Origin: Bacteroidales bacterium
GTDB taxonomy: Bacteria; Bacteroidota; Bacteroidia; Bacteroidales; UBA4181
Length of the DNA stretch: 38,497 nt
Assembly (NCBI GenBank): GCA_031271175.1
Contig: JAISWE010000066.1
Span: 1 to 38,497, forward strand
Direction: 5' to 3'
Under the pieces are notes generated by a model. The model saw only the letters and a list, made by a program, of their open reading frames with translations. It was not told where the DNA came from and did not search any database. Shown here one piece after another: positions 24,397 through 32,489 of this stretch. The number at the start of each line of letters is the position of its first letter. Within the stretch, counting starts at the first letter, position 1. A program made the position numbers and the translations under genes.

Positions 24397-25206
24397 ATGC
24401 CATACAGCCAGTATTACAAAAAATCGCACATGCTGCACGGTTCGTTGCTGAACATCATGGGGACGGTCTTGGATATACTGCTCATCCTCGATAACGAGTC
24501 GTTGGCGGAAACGGTGTGGCGCGACATCGTAGCAGAGGTAGAGCGGTTGCACTGTATGTTTAACCGTTTCGATCCGACAAGTGAATTGTCCGTCATTAAC
24601 CGGCAGGCTGTGCTTCGTCCCGTCACACTCAATGATGAGTGGTGGTATGTGCTTTGTGATGCGGAAACCTATCATCGACGCACGTTCGGCTACTTTGACG
24701 TCAGTTTGCACGACTACCGCAAAGTGCAACTGGATGCAGAACGTCATGCCGTATTTTTTGAAGAACCACTCATTACGCTCAATTTTGGAGGATATGCAAA
24801 GGGATATGCCTTGAAAAAAATACAACGAATATTACTGGCGGCAGGCATAAGACAGGCTTTGGTCAATTTCGGCAACAGTTCCGTGTTGGCGCTGGGCGCG
24901 CATCCGCACGGAGAGGCATGGAACATCGGAGTGGCAAACCCGTTTATGCCGGAACAAACGCTGAAAACATATACGCTGTGCAACAATTCCCTCTCCACGT
25001 CGGGCAATACGTCCACACATACGCAGCACATCATCAATCCCCACACGGGAACGTACACGCCGGAACGGAAAGTAGTATCGGCAGTTTCCGCCGACTGTAC
25101 GGACTCTGAAGTGTTGACTACCGCGCTCATGGTGGCGGACGACACTGCCGCCCAAAAAATAAAAAAAGTATTCCCTGCTACGAAGTATGATATTTTTGTG
25201 ATTTAA
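24397..25206 (+). CDS. apbE: ApbE-family FAD:protein FMN transferase
   Basis: A 269-residue ApbE-type protein. These enzymes move FMN from FAD onto a threonine of target flavoproteins such as Rnf and Nqr subunits. Visible motifs are HGSLLNIMGTVLDI, VERLHCMFNRFDPTSELSVIN, NFGGYAKGYALKKI, LVNFGNSSVLALG and HIINPHTG (family consensus HIIDPRTG). The protein is shorter than typical ApbE (about 330) and has no signal peptide or lipobox, unlike most family members, so it may work in the cytoplasm. The symbol is used for family membership. The next gene, with its own promoter, is an exported oxidoreductase. Confidence 0.88.
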   Translation: MPYSQYYKKSHMLHGSLLNIMGTVLDILLILDNESLAETVWRDIVAEVERLHCMFNRFDPTSELSVINRQAVLRPVTLNDEWWYVLCDAETYHRRTFGYFDVSLHDYRKVQLDAERHAVFFEEPLITLNFGGYAKGYALKKIQRILLAAGIRQALVNFGNSSVLALGAHPHGEAWNIGVANPFMPEQTLKTYTLCNNSLSTSGNTSTHTQHIINPHTGTYTPERKVVSAVSADCTDSEVLTTALMVADDTAAQKIKKVFPATKYDIFVI

Positions 25207-25225
25207 AAAAAACATAATATATTTG
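25195..25225 (+). promoter_or_regulatory. Promoter of the Gfo/Idh oxidoreductase-folA operon
   Basis: TTTG at 25195-25198 and TATATTTG at 25218-25225 are separated by 19 bases, a textbook Bacteroidota promoter. The -33 box lies within the last codons of the apbE-like gene, so the oxidoreductase can be transcribed independently. Confidence 0.8.
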
Positions 25226-25265
25226 CAGGATGGATTAAAAAAGAAAAACCATAAAAACAGCATAT

Positions 25266-26561
25266 ATGGAACGTAGAAATTTTATTAAGGAAATAGGAAT
25301 GATGGGAGGAAGCGGTCTGTTGGTGTCTGCTTTTCCGTGGCTGCATTCCTGTACTCTGGAAGCCGAAAAGGAAATCAAAGGAGAAAAAGCCCGTCTGGGC
25401 GTTATCGGCACAGGTTCACGCGGTATGTACCACCTGAACCATCTGCTGACGCTTCCCCATGTGGAAGTGGTAGCACTGTGCGACAACTATGAGCCGCATC
25501 TGAAACAGGCGGCTGCGCTTTTTCCCAATGCCAAGACATTTTCCAGACACACCGACTTACTGTCCATGCCGGGCATAGACGGCGTGTTTGTAGTGACGCC
25601 CCTTTCCGAACATGCGCACATCACCATTGATGCGCTGAAAGCAGGAAAGCACACCTTTTGCGAAAAATCCATGGCGACCACAACAGAAGATTGTCTCGCC
25701 ATGTACAACACTTATAAGGAAACGGGCAAGGTGCTGTACATCGGGCAACAAAGGCTTTTCGACCCGAAATACCTGAAAGCCATTGAAATGATACACTCCG
25801 GAATTATAGGCGACATCACAGGGATACGTTGCTACTGGTTCCGCAACAACGATTGGCGACGTCCCGTGGAACATCCGTCGCTCGAACGCAAAATCAACTG
25901 GCGATTGTACAAGGAGTTCTCTGGCGGATTGATGACCGAATTAGCCACCCATCAGTTGCAGGTAGGCAACTGGGTGTTGAAAATGATTCCGGAAACGGTA
26001 GCCGGATTCGGTGACATCATATTCTGGAAAGACAGCCGTGAAGTGTACGACAATGTGTGTTTGGTATATCGCTATGCCAACGGTATCAACATGACCTACG
26101 AATCCGTTATCTCCAACAAGTTCAACGGATTGGAAGAACAAATACTGGGACATAAAGGCACGATGGAACTGGAAAAAGGAAAATATTATTTCGAAGAAGT
26201 GAAACCTGCCGCGGGTATTCTGCAATTAATCAACCAGATTGAACACCGCATGTTCGACAATGTATCTTTTGCCGGACCAAGTTGGGTGCCGGAAACAGCG
26301 CAAAAATATCAGGGAGAATACGTACTGAACAAGATTTCGCAAACCGAAGGATCATCTACCGTTGGCGTGGTGGACGACGGATCGTTGGAACTCGCGGATG
26401 CATTCTGTCATTCCGTCATCACGGGACGACCTGCGGAAAATCTGGTGGAAGAAGCGTATTACTCATCGGTGCTGGCATTGCTGGGTTTGCAGGCAATGGA
26501 AGAACAACGCATCATCAAATTCCCCGACGAGTATAAGATTCCTTACCTGAATTTCGCTTGA
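25266..26561 (+). CDS. Exported Gfo/Idh/MocA family oxidoreductase
   Basis: A 431-residue NAD(P)-type oxidoreductase. The N-terminus MERRNFIKEIGMMGGSGLLV carries a twin-arginine motif (RRNFIK), and a cysteine follows at LHSC (residue 29), so it is probably folded with its cofactor and exported by Tat, perhaps as a lipoprotein. The Rossmann motif is RLGVIGTGSRGMYHL, and the family EKP motif appears as CEKSMA (P changed to S). Related Bacteroidota proteins act on glycans or inositols, sometimes as NAD-dependent glycosidases; the substrate here is unknown. Its stop overlaps the folA ATG (TGATG). Confidence 0.92.
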   Translation: MERRNFIKEIGMMGGSGLLVSAFPWLHSCTLEAEKEIKGEKARLGVIGTGSRGMYHLNHLLTLPHVEVVALCDNYEPHLKQAAALFPNAKTFSRHTDLLSMPGIDGVFVVTPLSEHAHITIDALKAGKHTFCEKSMATTTEDCLAMYNTYKETGKVLYIGQQRLFDPKYLKAIEMIHSGIIGDITGIRCYWFRNNDWRRPVEHPSLERKINWRLYKEFSGGLMTELATHQLQVGNWVLKMIPETVAGFGDIIFWKDSREVYDNVCLVYRYANGINMTYESVISNKFNGLEEQILGHKGTMELEKGKYYFEEVKPAAGILQLINQIEHRMFDNVSFAGPSWVPETAQKYQGEYVLNKISQTEGSSTVGVVDDGSLELADAFCHSVITGRPAENLVEEAYYSSVLALLGLQAMEEQRIIKFPDEYKIPYLNFA

Positions 26562-27055
26562 TGCTCGCGCTCATTGCCGCTATAGACGAACAACGGGGAA
26601 TAGGACTGCGCAATGGCTTGTTGGTACGGCTGCCTGCCGATATGCAATATTTCAAGCGCCTCACATTGGGACATACAGTCGTCATGGGCAGGCATACCTA
26701 CGAGTCGTTGCCTGTAAAACCTTTACCTAACCGGAGAAACATCGTGGTGAGCGCTACCTTGCCCGCAGCGGAAGGCTGTAAGATAGCAGCGTCTGTGGAT
26801 GAAGCGCTCAAGTTGTGTACCGGCAGCGAAAAAAGTTTTGTCATCGGCGGGATGCAACTCTACGAAGCGATGATGCCATATGCCTCGCAACTGTACATCA
26901 CGCGCATCCGTCACTGCTTTGAAGCCGATGCTTTCTTTCCCGTCATCGACTCAGACATGTGGGCGTTGCAGTCATCGGAACCGCATGAACAGGACGAGCG
27001 GCATCCGTGCGCTTATATTTTTGAGGTGTATGAACGGACAGGAAACCTGTCGTGA
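26561..27055 (+). CDS. folA: Dihydrofolate reductase
   Basis: A 164-residue DHFR that reduces dihydrofolate to tetrahydrofolate with NADPH. It shows LIAAIDEQRGIGLRNG, the substrate-site stretch RLPADMQYFKRLT with the acidic residue corresponding to E. coli Asp27, TVVMGRHTYESLP and the NADPH site FVIGGMQLYEAMMP. ATG at 26561 overlaps the upstream stop and is preferred over the in-frame TTG at 26558. The usual Pro-Trp before the acidic residue is replaced (LLVRLPAD instead of a MPWNLPAD-like sequence). It is translationally coupled to the oxidoreductase, and convergent with dihydroorotase. Confidence 0.93.
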   Translation: MLALIAAIDEQRGIGLRNGLLVRLPADMQYFKRLTLGHTVVMGRHTYESLPVKPLPNRRNIVVSATLPAAEGCKIAASVDEALKLCTGSEKSFVIGGMQLYEAMMPYASQLYITRIRHCFEADAFFPVIDSDMWALQSSEPHEQDERHPCAYIFEVYERTGNLS

Positions 27056-27140
27056 TGGTATGCAAATTTCATTCCCGCGAATGTGTCCGATCGGGTTTAA
27101 AGCAAATGTATCTTGATTTTCGACAATACCCGAGATATTC

Positions 27141-28487
27141 TCAATGCCTGAATTCGAGCGCTTTTCCGCGTGTTTCTTCGTGGAATGTGCCGTTGTCATA
27201 CACAAGATTGCCGTTCACCCAAGTTTGCAGCACCGACGCGTGGAACGTTTGCCCCATGAAAGGCGACCAGCCGCAGCGGTAAAGGATGTTCTCCGGCGTA
27301 ACCGTCCATGGACGGCAGATGTCCACCAATACCAAATCCGCCTGATAGCCTTTGCGGATGAAGCCTCTCCGGCAGATTCCGAAAAGGATTGCCGGATGGT
27401 GGCACATCTTTTCCACCACCTGTTCTATGGTGATTTTTTCCCGATACGCCATTTCGAGCATTGCCGGCAGCGAATGTTGTATCAGCGGACCTCCCGACGG
27501 AGATTGGAAATATGTACGCTGTTTTTCTTCCCGTGTGTGCGGCGCGTGGTCTGTTGCTACAATATCAATGCGTCCGTCCAGTATTGCCTGCAACAAACCT
27601 TCGCGGTCGGTAGCCGTTTTTATGGCGGGATTCCATTTGATGGCTGCGCCGTAGCGCGCGTAATCGGCGGCGTCAAACCACAGATGATGTACGCACACCT
27701 CTGCCGTAATCCGCTTTTCTGCAATCGGGAGAGCGTCAAACAGGCGTGTTTCTCCAACGGTGGACAAGTGCAGCACATGTAGCCGCGTGTTGTATTTTTT
27801 AGCCAGCGCCACCGCCAGCGATGTGGAGGCATAGCAGGCTTCCTCGCTACGGATGAGCGGATGGCAGGCTATCGGTACATCCTCGCCGTATTGCGCCTTG
27901 AACCGTGCCGCATTTTGTCTGATAATGCTTTCCTGTTCGCTATGCACTGCCAGCAAAGCAGGCGTTTGGGCAAAAATGACGTTCAGCGCATCCGGATCGT
28001 TCACCAGCATATTGCCTGTGGACGCCCCCATGAACAGTTTGACGCCACACACTTTGGAAAAATCGGTATTCCGGATCTCGTACATGTTGTCGTTGGTCGC
28101 ACCGATGTAAAAGGAATAATTGGCTAAGGATTTTTTTTCGGCGAGGGCGAATTTTTCGGCGAGGGCTTCACGGTTCACGGTTTGCGGGATGGTGTTGGGC
28201 ATATCCATGTAGGAAGTGACGCCTCCCGCCACAGCCGCGCGGCTTTCGGTGTAGATGTCGCCTTTATGCGTTAACCCCGGATCGCGAAAATGCACCTGAT
28301 CGTCAATGATGCCGGGCAACAGGTATTTACCGTCGGCGGTTATCACCGTGCTGTTGTTCGCCACCGTTTCGGGGATTGCTCCATCGAAGATGTCCGCAAT
28401 TTTTCCGTCGTCAATGAGTACGGAGGCTTTTTTCCGTATTCCTTCGTTCACTACGGTTGCTCTGTAAATTAATTGATAGCGGCACAT
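27141..28487 (-). CDS. pyrC: Dihydroorotase
   Basis: A 448-residue amidohydrolase that closes carbamoyl aspartate to dihydroorotate in pyrimidine synthesis. It matches the Bacteroidota form: DDQVHFRDPGLTHKGDIYTESRAAVAGGVTSYMDMPNT near the N-terminus (given here in reduced terms: metal motif DQVH, then GLTHKGD and TSYMDMPNT), a candidate carboxylated lysine in GVKLFMGAST, ligand histidines in AVHSEQE and LHLST, and the catalytic aspartate in ATDHAPHTREEK. The first histidine of the usual HxH metal motif is glutamine here. It ends 85 bases from the convergent folA gene. Confidence 0.92.
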   Translation of the reverse strand: MCRYQLIYRATVVNEGIRKKASVLIDDGKIADIFDGAIPETVANNSTVITADGKYLLPGIIDDQVHFRDPGLTHKGDIYTESRAAVAGGVTSYMDMPNTIPQTVNREALAEKFALAEKKSLANYSFYIGATNDNMYEIRNTDFSKVCGVKLFMGASTGNMLVNDPDALNVIFAQTPALLAVHSEQESIIRQNAARFKAQYGEDVPIACHPLIRSEEACYASTSLAVALAKKYNTRLHVLHLSTVGETRLFDALPIAEKRITAEVCVHHLWFDAADYARYGAAIKWNPAIKTATDREGLLQAILDGRIDIVATDHAPHTREEKQRTYFQSPSGGPLIQHSLPAMLEMAYREKITIEQVVEKMCHHPAILFGICRRGFIRKGYQADLVLVDICRPWTVTPENILYRCGWSPFMGQTFHASVLQTWVNGNLVYDNGTFHEETRGKALEFRH

Positions 28488-28512
28488 TCCGTAATGTTTT
28501 TTAGATTATACG

Positions 28513-28547
28513 AAAAACACCCTTCTTGTCACGGAAAGGTGCTTTTT
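28513..28547 (-). terminator. Hairpin terminator after the Kelch-like gene
   Basis: AAAAACACC and GGTGCTTTTT form the arms of an imperfect stem (one bulged base on each arm) around a 12-14-base loop. On the minus strand it ends in TTTTT, so it should stop transcription of the Kelch-like gene ending at 28564, before dihydroorotase. On the plus strand it also ends in TTTTT. Confidence 0.55.
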
Positions 28548-28563
28548 GTCGGTAAAAAGACAG

Positions 28564-29727
28564 TTAATCGTCGGCGGTGCTGTTTTCCGCTTCGGGATCA
28601 AATTGCCACACATCTTCGCGACTTGTGGTTGTCCCTTGTGAACCTGTGCCGATGAATATCAGATTATCCCCGCGTGCGGACAAATCTTTGAATGACATGG
28701 CAAAAGCTCCTGTTCTGCTGCCCAACGGGAAAGCCGTTCTTTGTGTCCAAACGTCGCCGGAAATCAGCGTAGTGCCACTAAATACAGGTGGTTCGTATTC
28801 CCATGTAGTGGAATTGCTTCCTATTGCAATGTAGCCTTTTTCCGATCCGCTTGTTCCTTTCATGGTGAAAGCCACTGCATATGTACGCATCAGGTTAGTG
28901 CCGTACTCGTCGTCAAAATCATCATCTTCGATGCGCGAGGATATGTCGCGAAGTTTTTGCCATCTTTCGTTTATCGGGTTGTTGGGATTGAAGCGGTAAA
29001 GAGTATATACCTGTCCGCTTGAATTGCTGCCCGTGCACAGGTATGCCCAGTCGCCGATCACGAAAGCGGCGGCTGCACCGCGTTTGTTGCCTGTGGATTC
29101 CACCTGTTCCCAACTACCGATATCGTTCGAATCAGTAGGGTCGGGCGCATTAAATTTCCAAAAATCCAATTTGTATTCTTTGTCCTTGCCTGCGGTGTAT
29201 CCCGTCCCCACATAAGCCACATTGTTGATCACAAAAGATACGGCTTCGTATCGCGCGGGAGCAGGCAGAGACGCCACTTTCCGCCATGCGGGCGACGTGC
29301 CGTCGGGGTTTAGTTTGGATGGGTCTAAATCAACGGACTTTTCCGGATCGTACTCCCAAAAGTCATTCATCACCTTTTCGTCGCCGTCCCAGCCCGTGCC
29401 GATATATCCTTTCCCGTTCACGCTGAATCCTACGGCATTCCTCCGTTCCATCCCTGCCGGCAGGGAATCGCCCGTGTCGTACCATTTTCCTTCTCCATTG
29501 GTCACCACTAATTTCCACATGTCGCGACGCAAATATTTGGTGCCGTTCCAGCCGCCGCACACGTAACCTACGTTGTCAATAACAAAAGTAGCGGTATAAG
29601 ACCGTCCGGGACCCCCAAATTCTCCTATGCGTACCCAGTTGCCGATAAGTTCCTCTTCGCTGTCGCTACCGCACGATACCAGTACTGCCGCCATAAATGC
29701 CAGAAAAAATTTTTGATATGCTTTCAT
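28564..29727 (-). CDS. Kelch-repeat-like beta-propeller lipoprotein
   Basis: A 387-residue lipoprotein: MKAYQKFFLAFMAAVLVSC has its lipobox cysteine at residue 19. The rest consists of repeating blades with the pattern xxAVxFVIxxxxYVGTG followed by DFWxYDP, for example GYIGTGWDGD...NDFWEYDP and VAYVGTGYTAGKD...LDFWKFN, typical of Kelch propellers. Such proteins bind glycans or proteins at the Bacteroidota surface; the actual ligand is unknown. It is divergent from the S41 protease gene, with a putative -7 box on the minus strand at 29835-29842. Confidence 0.85.
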   Translation of the reverse strand: MKAYQKFFLAFMAAVLVSCGSDSEEELIGNWVRIGEFGGPGRSYTATFVIDNVGYVCGGWNGTKYLRRDMWKLVVTNGEGKWYDTGDSLPAGMERRNAVGFSVNGKGYIGTGWDGDEKVMNDFWEYDPEKSVDLDPSKLNPDGTSPAWRKVASLPAPARYEAVSFVINNVAYVGTGYTAGKDKEYKLDFWKFNAPDPTDSNDIGSWEQVESTGNKRGAAAAFVIGDWAYLCTGSNSSGQVYTLYRFNPNNPINERWQKLRDISSRIEDDDFDDEYGTNLMRTYAVAFTMKGTSGSEKGYIAIGSNSTTWEYEPPVFSGTTLISGDVWTQRTAFPLGSRTGAFAMSFKDLSARGDNLIFIGTGSQGTTTSREDVWQFDPEAENSTADD

Positions 29728-29834
29728 TGACTAAATTATAATTATAATTCTTTAATTCGATATTAAAAACGGGCGCTTTCATTCTTTATTGTACATTTCC
29801 GGCGCTCTCGGAAACATACTTTCAAAAAACGCTG

Positions 29835-29842
29835 CAAATATA
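29835..29842 (-). promoter_or_regulatory. Putative -7 box for the Kelch-like gene
   Basis: On the minus strand this reads TATATTTG, a match to TAnnTTTG, about 108 bases before the Kelch ATG. No clear -33 box is seen. Confidence 0.45.
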
Positions 29843-29859
29843 GATATATTTTCTCATGA

Positions 29860-29893
29860 TTTGTATCTTTATGACGAATTTTAATTATCTTTG
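29860..29893 (+). promoter_or_regulatory. Promoter of the S41 protease gene
   Basis: TTTG at 29860-29863 and TATCTTTG at 29886-29893 with a 22-base spacer. It lies 18 bases before the ATG at 29912 and shows that a TTG further upstream at 29891 cannot be the start. Confidence 0.65.
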
Positions 29894-29911
29894 CCGAAAA
29901 AATTAAAGACT

Positions 29912-31336
29912 ATGATACCGAATTTTACCCGTAAATGGCTATTGTTGGTATGTGTTGTATGCATCGCCTCAGCGTTTTCGTCATGCGATAAAGATGACGC
30001 AAAAACAGAAGAAAATAACACCCACGTCAATAACTGGATTCTGGAAAACATGGAGGTATTTTATTTATGGAACGACAAGATTCCGAGCAAAACCGACAAA
30101 ACCCTCTATCCGTCGGACTATTTCGAAACGTTGCTTTCCGATGAAGATCGTTTTTCATGGATTCAGGATAATTATACCGATCTGCTCAATGCACTGTCGG
30201 GCGTCACCAAAGAAGCAGGCTATGATTTTAAACTGATGAAAGTAACGAGCACGGATCCGGAGGTGATAGGATATATTACCTATGTGAAACCTCAATCGCC
30301 TGCGGTAGCGGCGTCGTTGAAACGCGGCGACTGGTTTCTCACCATTAACGGCGAACAACTCACGGTGGACAACTACGGGACGTTGCTGGGCGGAATGGGA
30401 GCTGCCCACAAAATAGGCATTGTGGACTGGGATACCGAAACCATTCAGGAAGTATCCGTGGATGTGACGGTGTATGAGGAAAACCCTCTTTTGCTGGACA
30501 CCATTTATACTATGTCCGAAGATAAAAAGGTGGGCTATTTCGTATATAATTTTTTCGCTCGCGACAATGGGGACGGAAGCATGGCTTACGAAAAAGAACT
30601 GAACCAGATGTTCGGCAAATTCAAAGAGGCAGCCATTGACGAACTGATTATTGACCTGCGTTACAATGGTGGAGGCGCAGTAATTACTGCTCAAGCACTG
30701 GCAAGCATGGTGTCCGGCGTATCCACCTCAAAGGTATTTGGCATTACGCAATACAATGAACAGTTTGGTCAATATTTACGCGGAGAATATGGCGCTGATT
30801 ACAACAAATCGTATTTCATTGATGCACTGAAAAATGAAAAAGGGACGGAAACCGTTCCCATCCACAAACTTGGACTGGGCAAATTGTATGTGCTCACTTC
30901 GGAGAGAACGGCTTCGGCAAGCGAGTTGCTGGTAAATGCGCTGACACCTTTTATGGAGGTGGTGATGATAGGCGGCGTCACTGTCGGTAAAAACGTAGGT
31001 TCCATCACTATATACGAAGAAAATCCCGAACGGCAAAAAACGAATAAGTGGGGAATACAACCTATTGTGGCAAAATTTGCCAATTCAGTAGGATTTTCCG
31101 ATTACGGCTACGGATTTCAGCCGAAAATATTTGTACGCGAAGACTCCACGCTCAATGACATAAAACCGCTGGGAGATGTCAATGAATTAGTGCTGCGCGC
31201 CGCGTTGAACGATATTGCGGGTCTGACGCCCGCAAAAACACGCGCAGCGGTACGCACCATGCGCGATCCGATAGGTTCATCTGCCAATAGAATGCCTGTA
31301 CGCCAAAACATGTACATCACGCTGCCCAAGAGATAA
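29912..31336 (+). CDS. S41 family C-terminal processing peptidase lipoprotein
   Basis: A 474-residue lipoprotein protease. The signal peptide MIPNFTRKWLLLVCVVCIAS leads to a cysteine at residue 25 (FSSC). A PDZ-like part follows (VKPQSPAVAASLKRGDWFLTINGE). The S41 core has LIIDLRYNGGG, the serine site TSERTASASELL and a lysine in VTVGKNVGS, giving the Ser-Lys dyad of the family. It would cut unfolded or tagged envelope proteins. ATG at 29912 is chosen because the promoter -7 box ends at 29893. It is transcribed away from the Kelch-like gene. Confidence 0.93.
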   Translation: MIPNFTRKWLLLVCVVCIASAFSSCDKDDAKTEENNTHVNNWILENMEVFYLWNDKIPSKTDKTLYPSDYFETLLSDEDRFSWIQDNYTDLLNALSGVTKEAGYDFKLMKVTSTDPEVIGYITYVKPQSPAVAASLKRGDWFLTINGEQLTVDNYGTLLGGMGAAHKIGIVDWDTETIQEVSVDVTVYEENPLLLDTIYTMSEDKKVGYFVYNFFARDNGDGSMAYEKELNQMFGKFKEAAIDELIIDLRYNGGGAVITAQALASMVSGVSTSKVFGITQYNEQFGQYLRGEYGADYNKSYFIDALKNEKGTETVPIHKLGLGKLYVLTSERTASASELLVNALTPFMEVVMIGGVTVGKNVGSITIYEENPERQKTNKWGIQPIVAKFANSVGFSDYGYGFQPKIFVREDSTLNDIKPLGDVNELVLRAALNDIAGLTPAKTRAAVRTMRDPIGSSANRMPVRQNMYITLPKR

Positions 31337-31504
31337 AACGACGTTCGCCGAAGATACGGATTTTATGCAAATCCCCAAATTTTCAGCCGTGCAAAACGAA
31401 TGTGCCGCAACATGTTGGAAATTTTTTTTGAAAAAAATTAACAATAAAACGTAACCTTTTGTTTCCATTTACGTATAAAAGCAAAATTAAGGAAATGTAC
31501 TAAA

Positions 31505-31918
31505 ATGGCGACGATGGAAAAAACATTAACGATAAATTCAAAAATAGACAGTTTGCACATTGTTGAAAATACCGTAGATGAGTTGTTTGCCCAATGCGGT
31601 ATCGATCAGGACGTGTATGGCAACTTACTGGTTGCTGCAATGGAAGCTGCAAACAATGCCATCACACACGGGAATAAACTGGATGAAAATAAATGTGTCG
31701 AATTTCGATTCTCTCTGGATAAGGAAAAGATACAACTTACCGTAAAGGACGAGGGGCCGGGCTTCGATTACAAAAACATACCTGACCCCACGGCGCCGGA
31801 AAATATCGAAAATATGAGTGGAAGAGGCGTATTTCTGATGTCGAAACTGTCGGATAAGATTGAATTTGGGAACAACGGAAGTCTAGTGCAAATGACCTTC
31901 TACCTCATCAAAAAATAA
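31505..31918 (+). CDS. RsbW-like ATP-binding anti-sigma regulatory kinase
   Basis: A 137-residue GHKL ATPase domain of the RsbW/SpoIIAB type. The N-box is VAAMEAANNAITHG, the G1 box KDEGPGFD and the G2 box GRGVFLMSKL. In Firmicutes such proteins sequester a sigma factor or phosphorylate an anti-sigma antagonist; here no sigma factor or STAS antagonist is next to it. It is followed after two bases by ybeY, an arrangement I associate with Bacteroidales. It is cytoplasmic. Partner and role are unknown. Confidence 0.9.
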   Translation: MATMEKTLTINSKIDSLHIVENTVDELFAQCGIDQDVYGNLLVAAMEAANNAITHGNKLDENKCVEFRFSLDKEKIQLTVKDEGPGFDYKNIPDPTAPENIENMSGRGVFLMSKLSDKIEFGNNGSLVQMTFYLIKK

Positions 31919-31920
31919 AC

Positions 31921-32349
31921 GTGCCTGTTCTGTTTTATTCCGACGGCGTCCCTTTTCAGCCGGCAAACAAAAGAAAGATAATCCGGTGGATTGGGAATGT
32001 ACTTGCCGGAGAGAAAAAAAAAACCGGACACTTATGCTACATTTTTGTTTCGGATGAACGAATACGGGAACTGAACAGACAATATCTGCAGCATGACTAT
32101 TTTACCGATATCATTACCTTTGACAATTCCAAAAAGGATATTGTTGCCGGAGAAATGTACATCGGCATAGACGTTGTGCGCTCCAATGCCACCATTTACG
32201 GAACGAGCTTCAACAACGAACTGTTGCGGGTGATGGTGCATGGCGTACTCCATTTATGCGGATACAACGACAAAACAGACGACGAACAGGCACTGATGCG
32301 AACAAGAGAAAACAAATACATAGACCTGTTCGACGGAGTTGCCGGTTAA
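31921..32349 (+). CDS. ybeY: Endoribonuclease YbeY (16S rRNA maturation)
   Basis: A 142-residue metal-dependent RNase acting on rRNA 3' ends and ribosome quality control. The family motif appears as HGVLHLCGYNDKTDDE, with the two zinc histidines of HGxLHLxGYxH and an aspartate where many proteins have the third histidine; the Bacteroidota versions I know have a similar change. YLQHDYFTDIITFD is the usual upstream motif. The start is GTG at 31921, two bases after the RsbW-like stop, and no better ATG exists. Confidence 0.93.
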   Translation: MPVLFYSDGVPFQPANKRKIIRWIGNVLAGEKKKTGHLCYIFVSDERIRELNRQYLQHDYFTDIITFDNSKKDIVAGEMYIGIDVVRSNATIYGTSFNNELLRVMVHGVLHLCGYNDKTDDEQALMRTRENKYIDLFDGVAG

Positions 32350-32402
32350 AAAACAGACAGGCGCGTAATGTCCGGCAAAATGCTCCAAAATATCATCAAA
32401 AA

Positions 32403-32434
32403 TTTGTATATTTTTCGGAAAAATTGTATTTTTG
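32403..32434 (+). promoter_or_regulatory. Promoter of the cation:proton antiporter gene
   Basis: TTTG at 32403-32406 and TATTTTTG at 32427-32434 with a 20-base spacer, a full match to the Bacteroidota consensus. It gives a leader of about 48 bases before the ATG at 32490. Confidence 0.8.
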
Positions 32435-32489
32435 CATGTCAACTTACCACATGCGATATTTGTTTGATTCATTAACTTGCAAATTTTAG

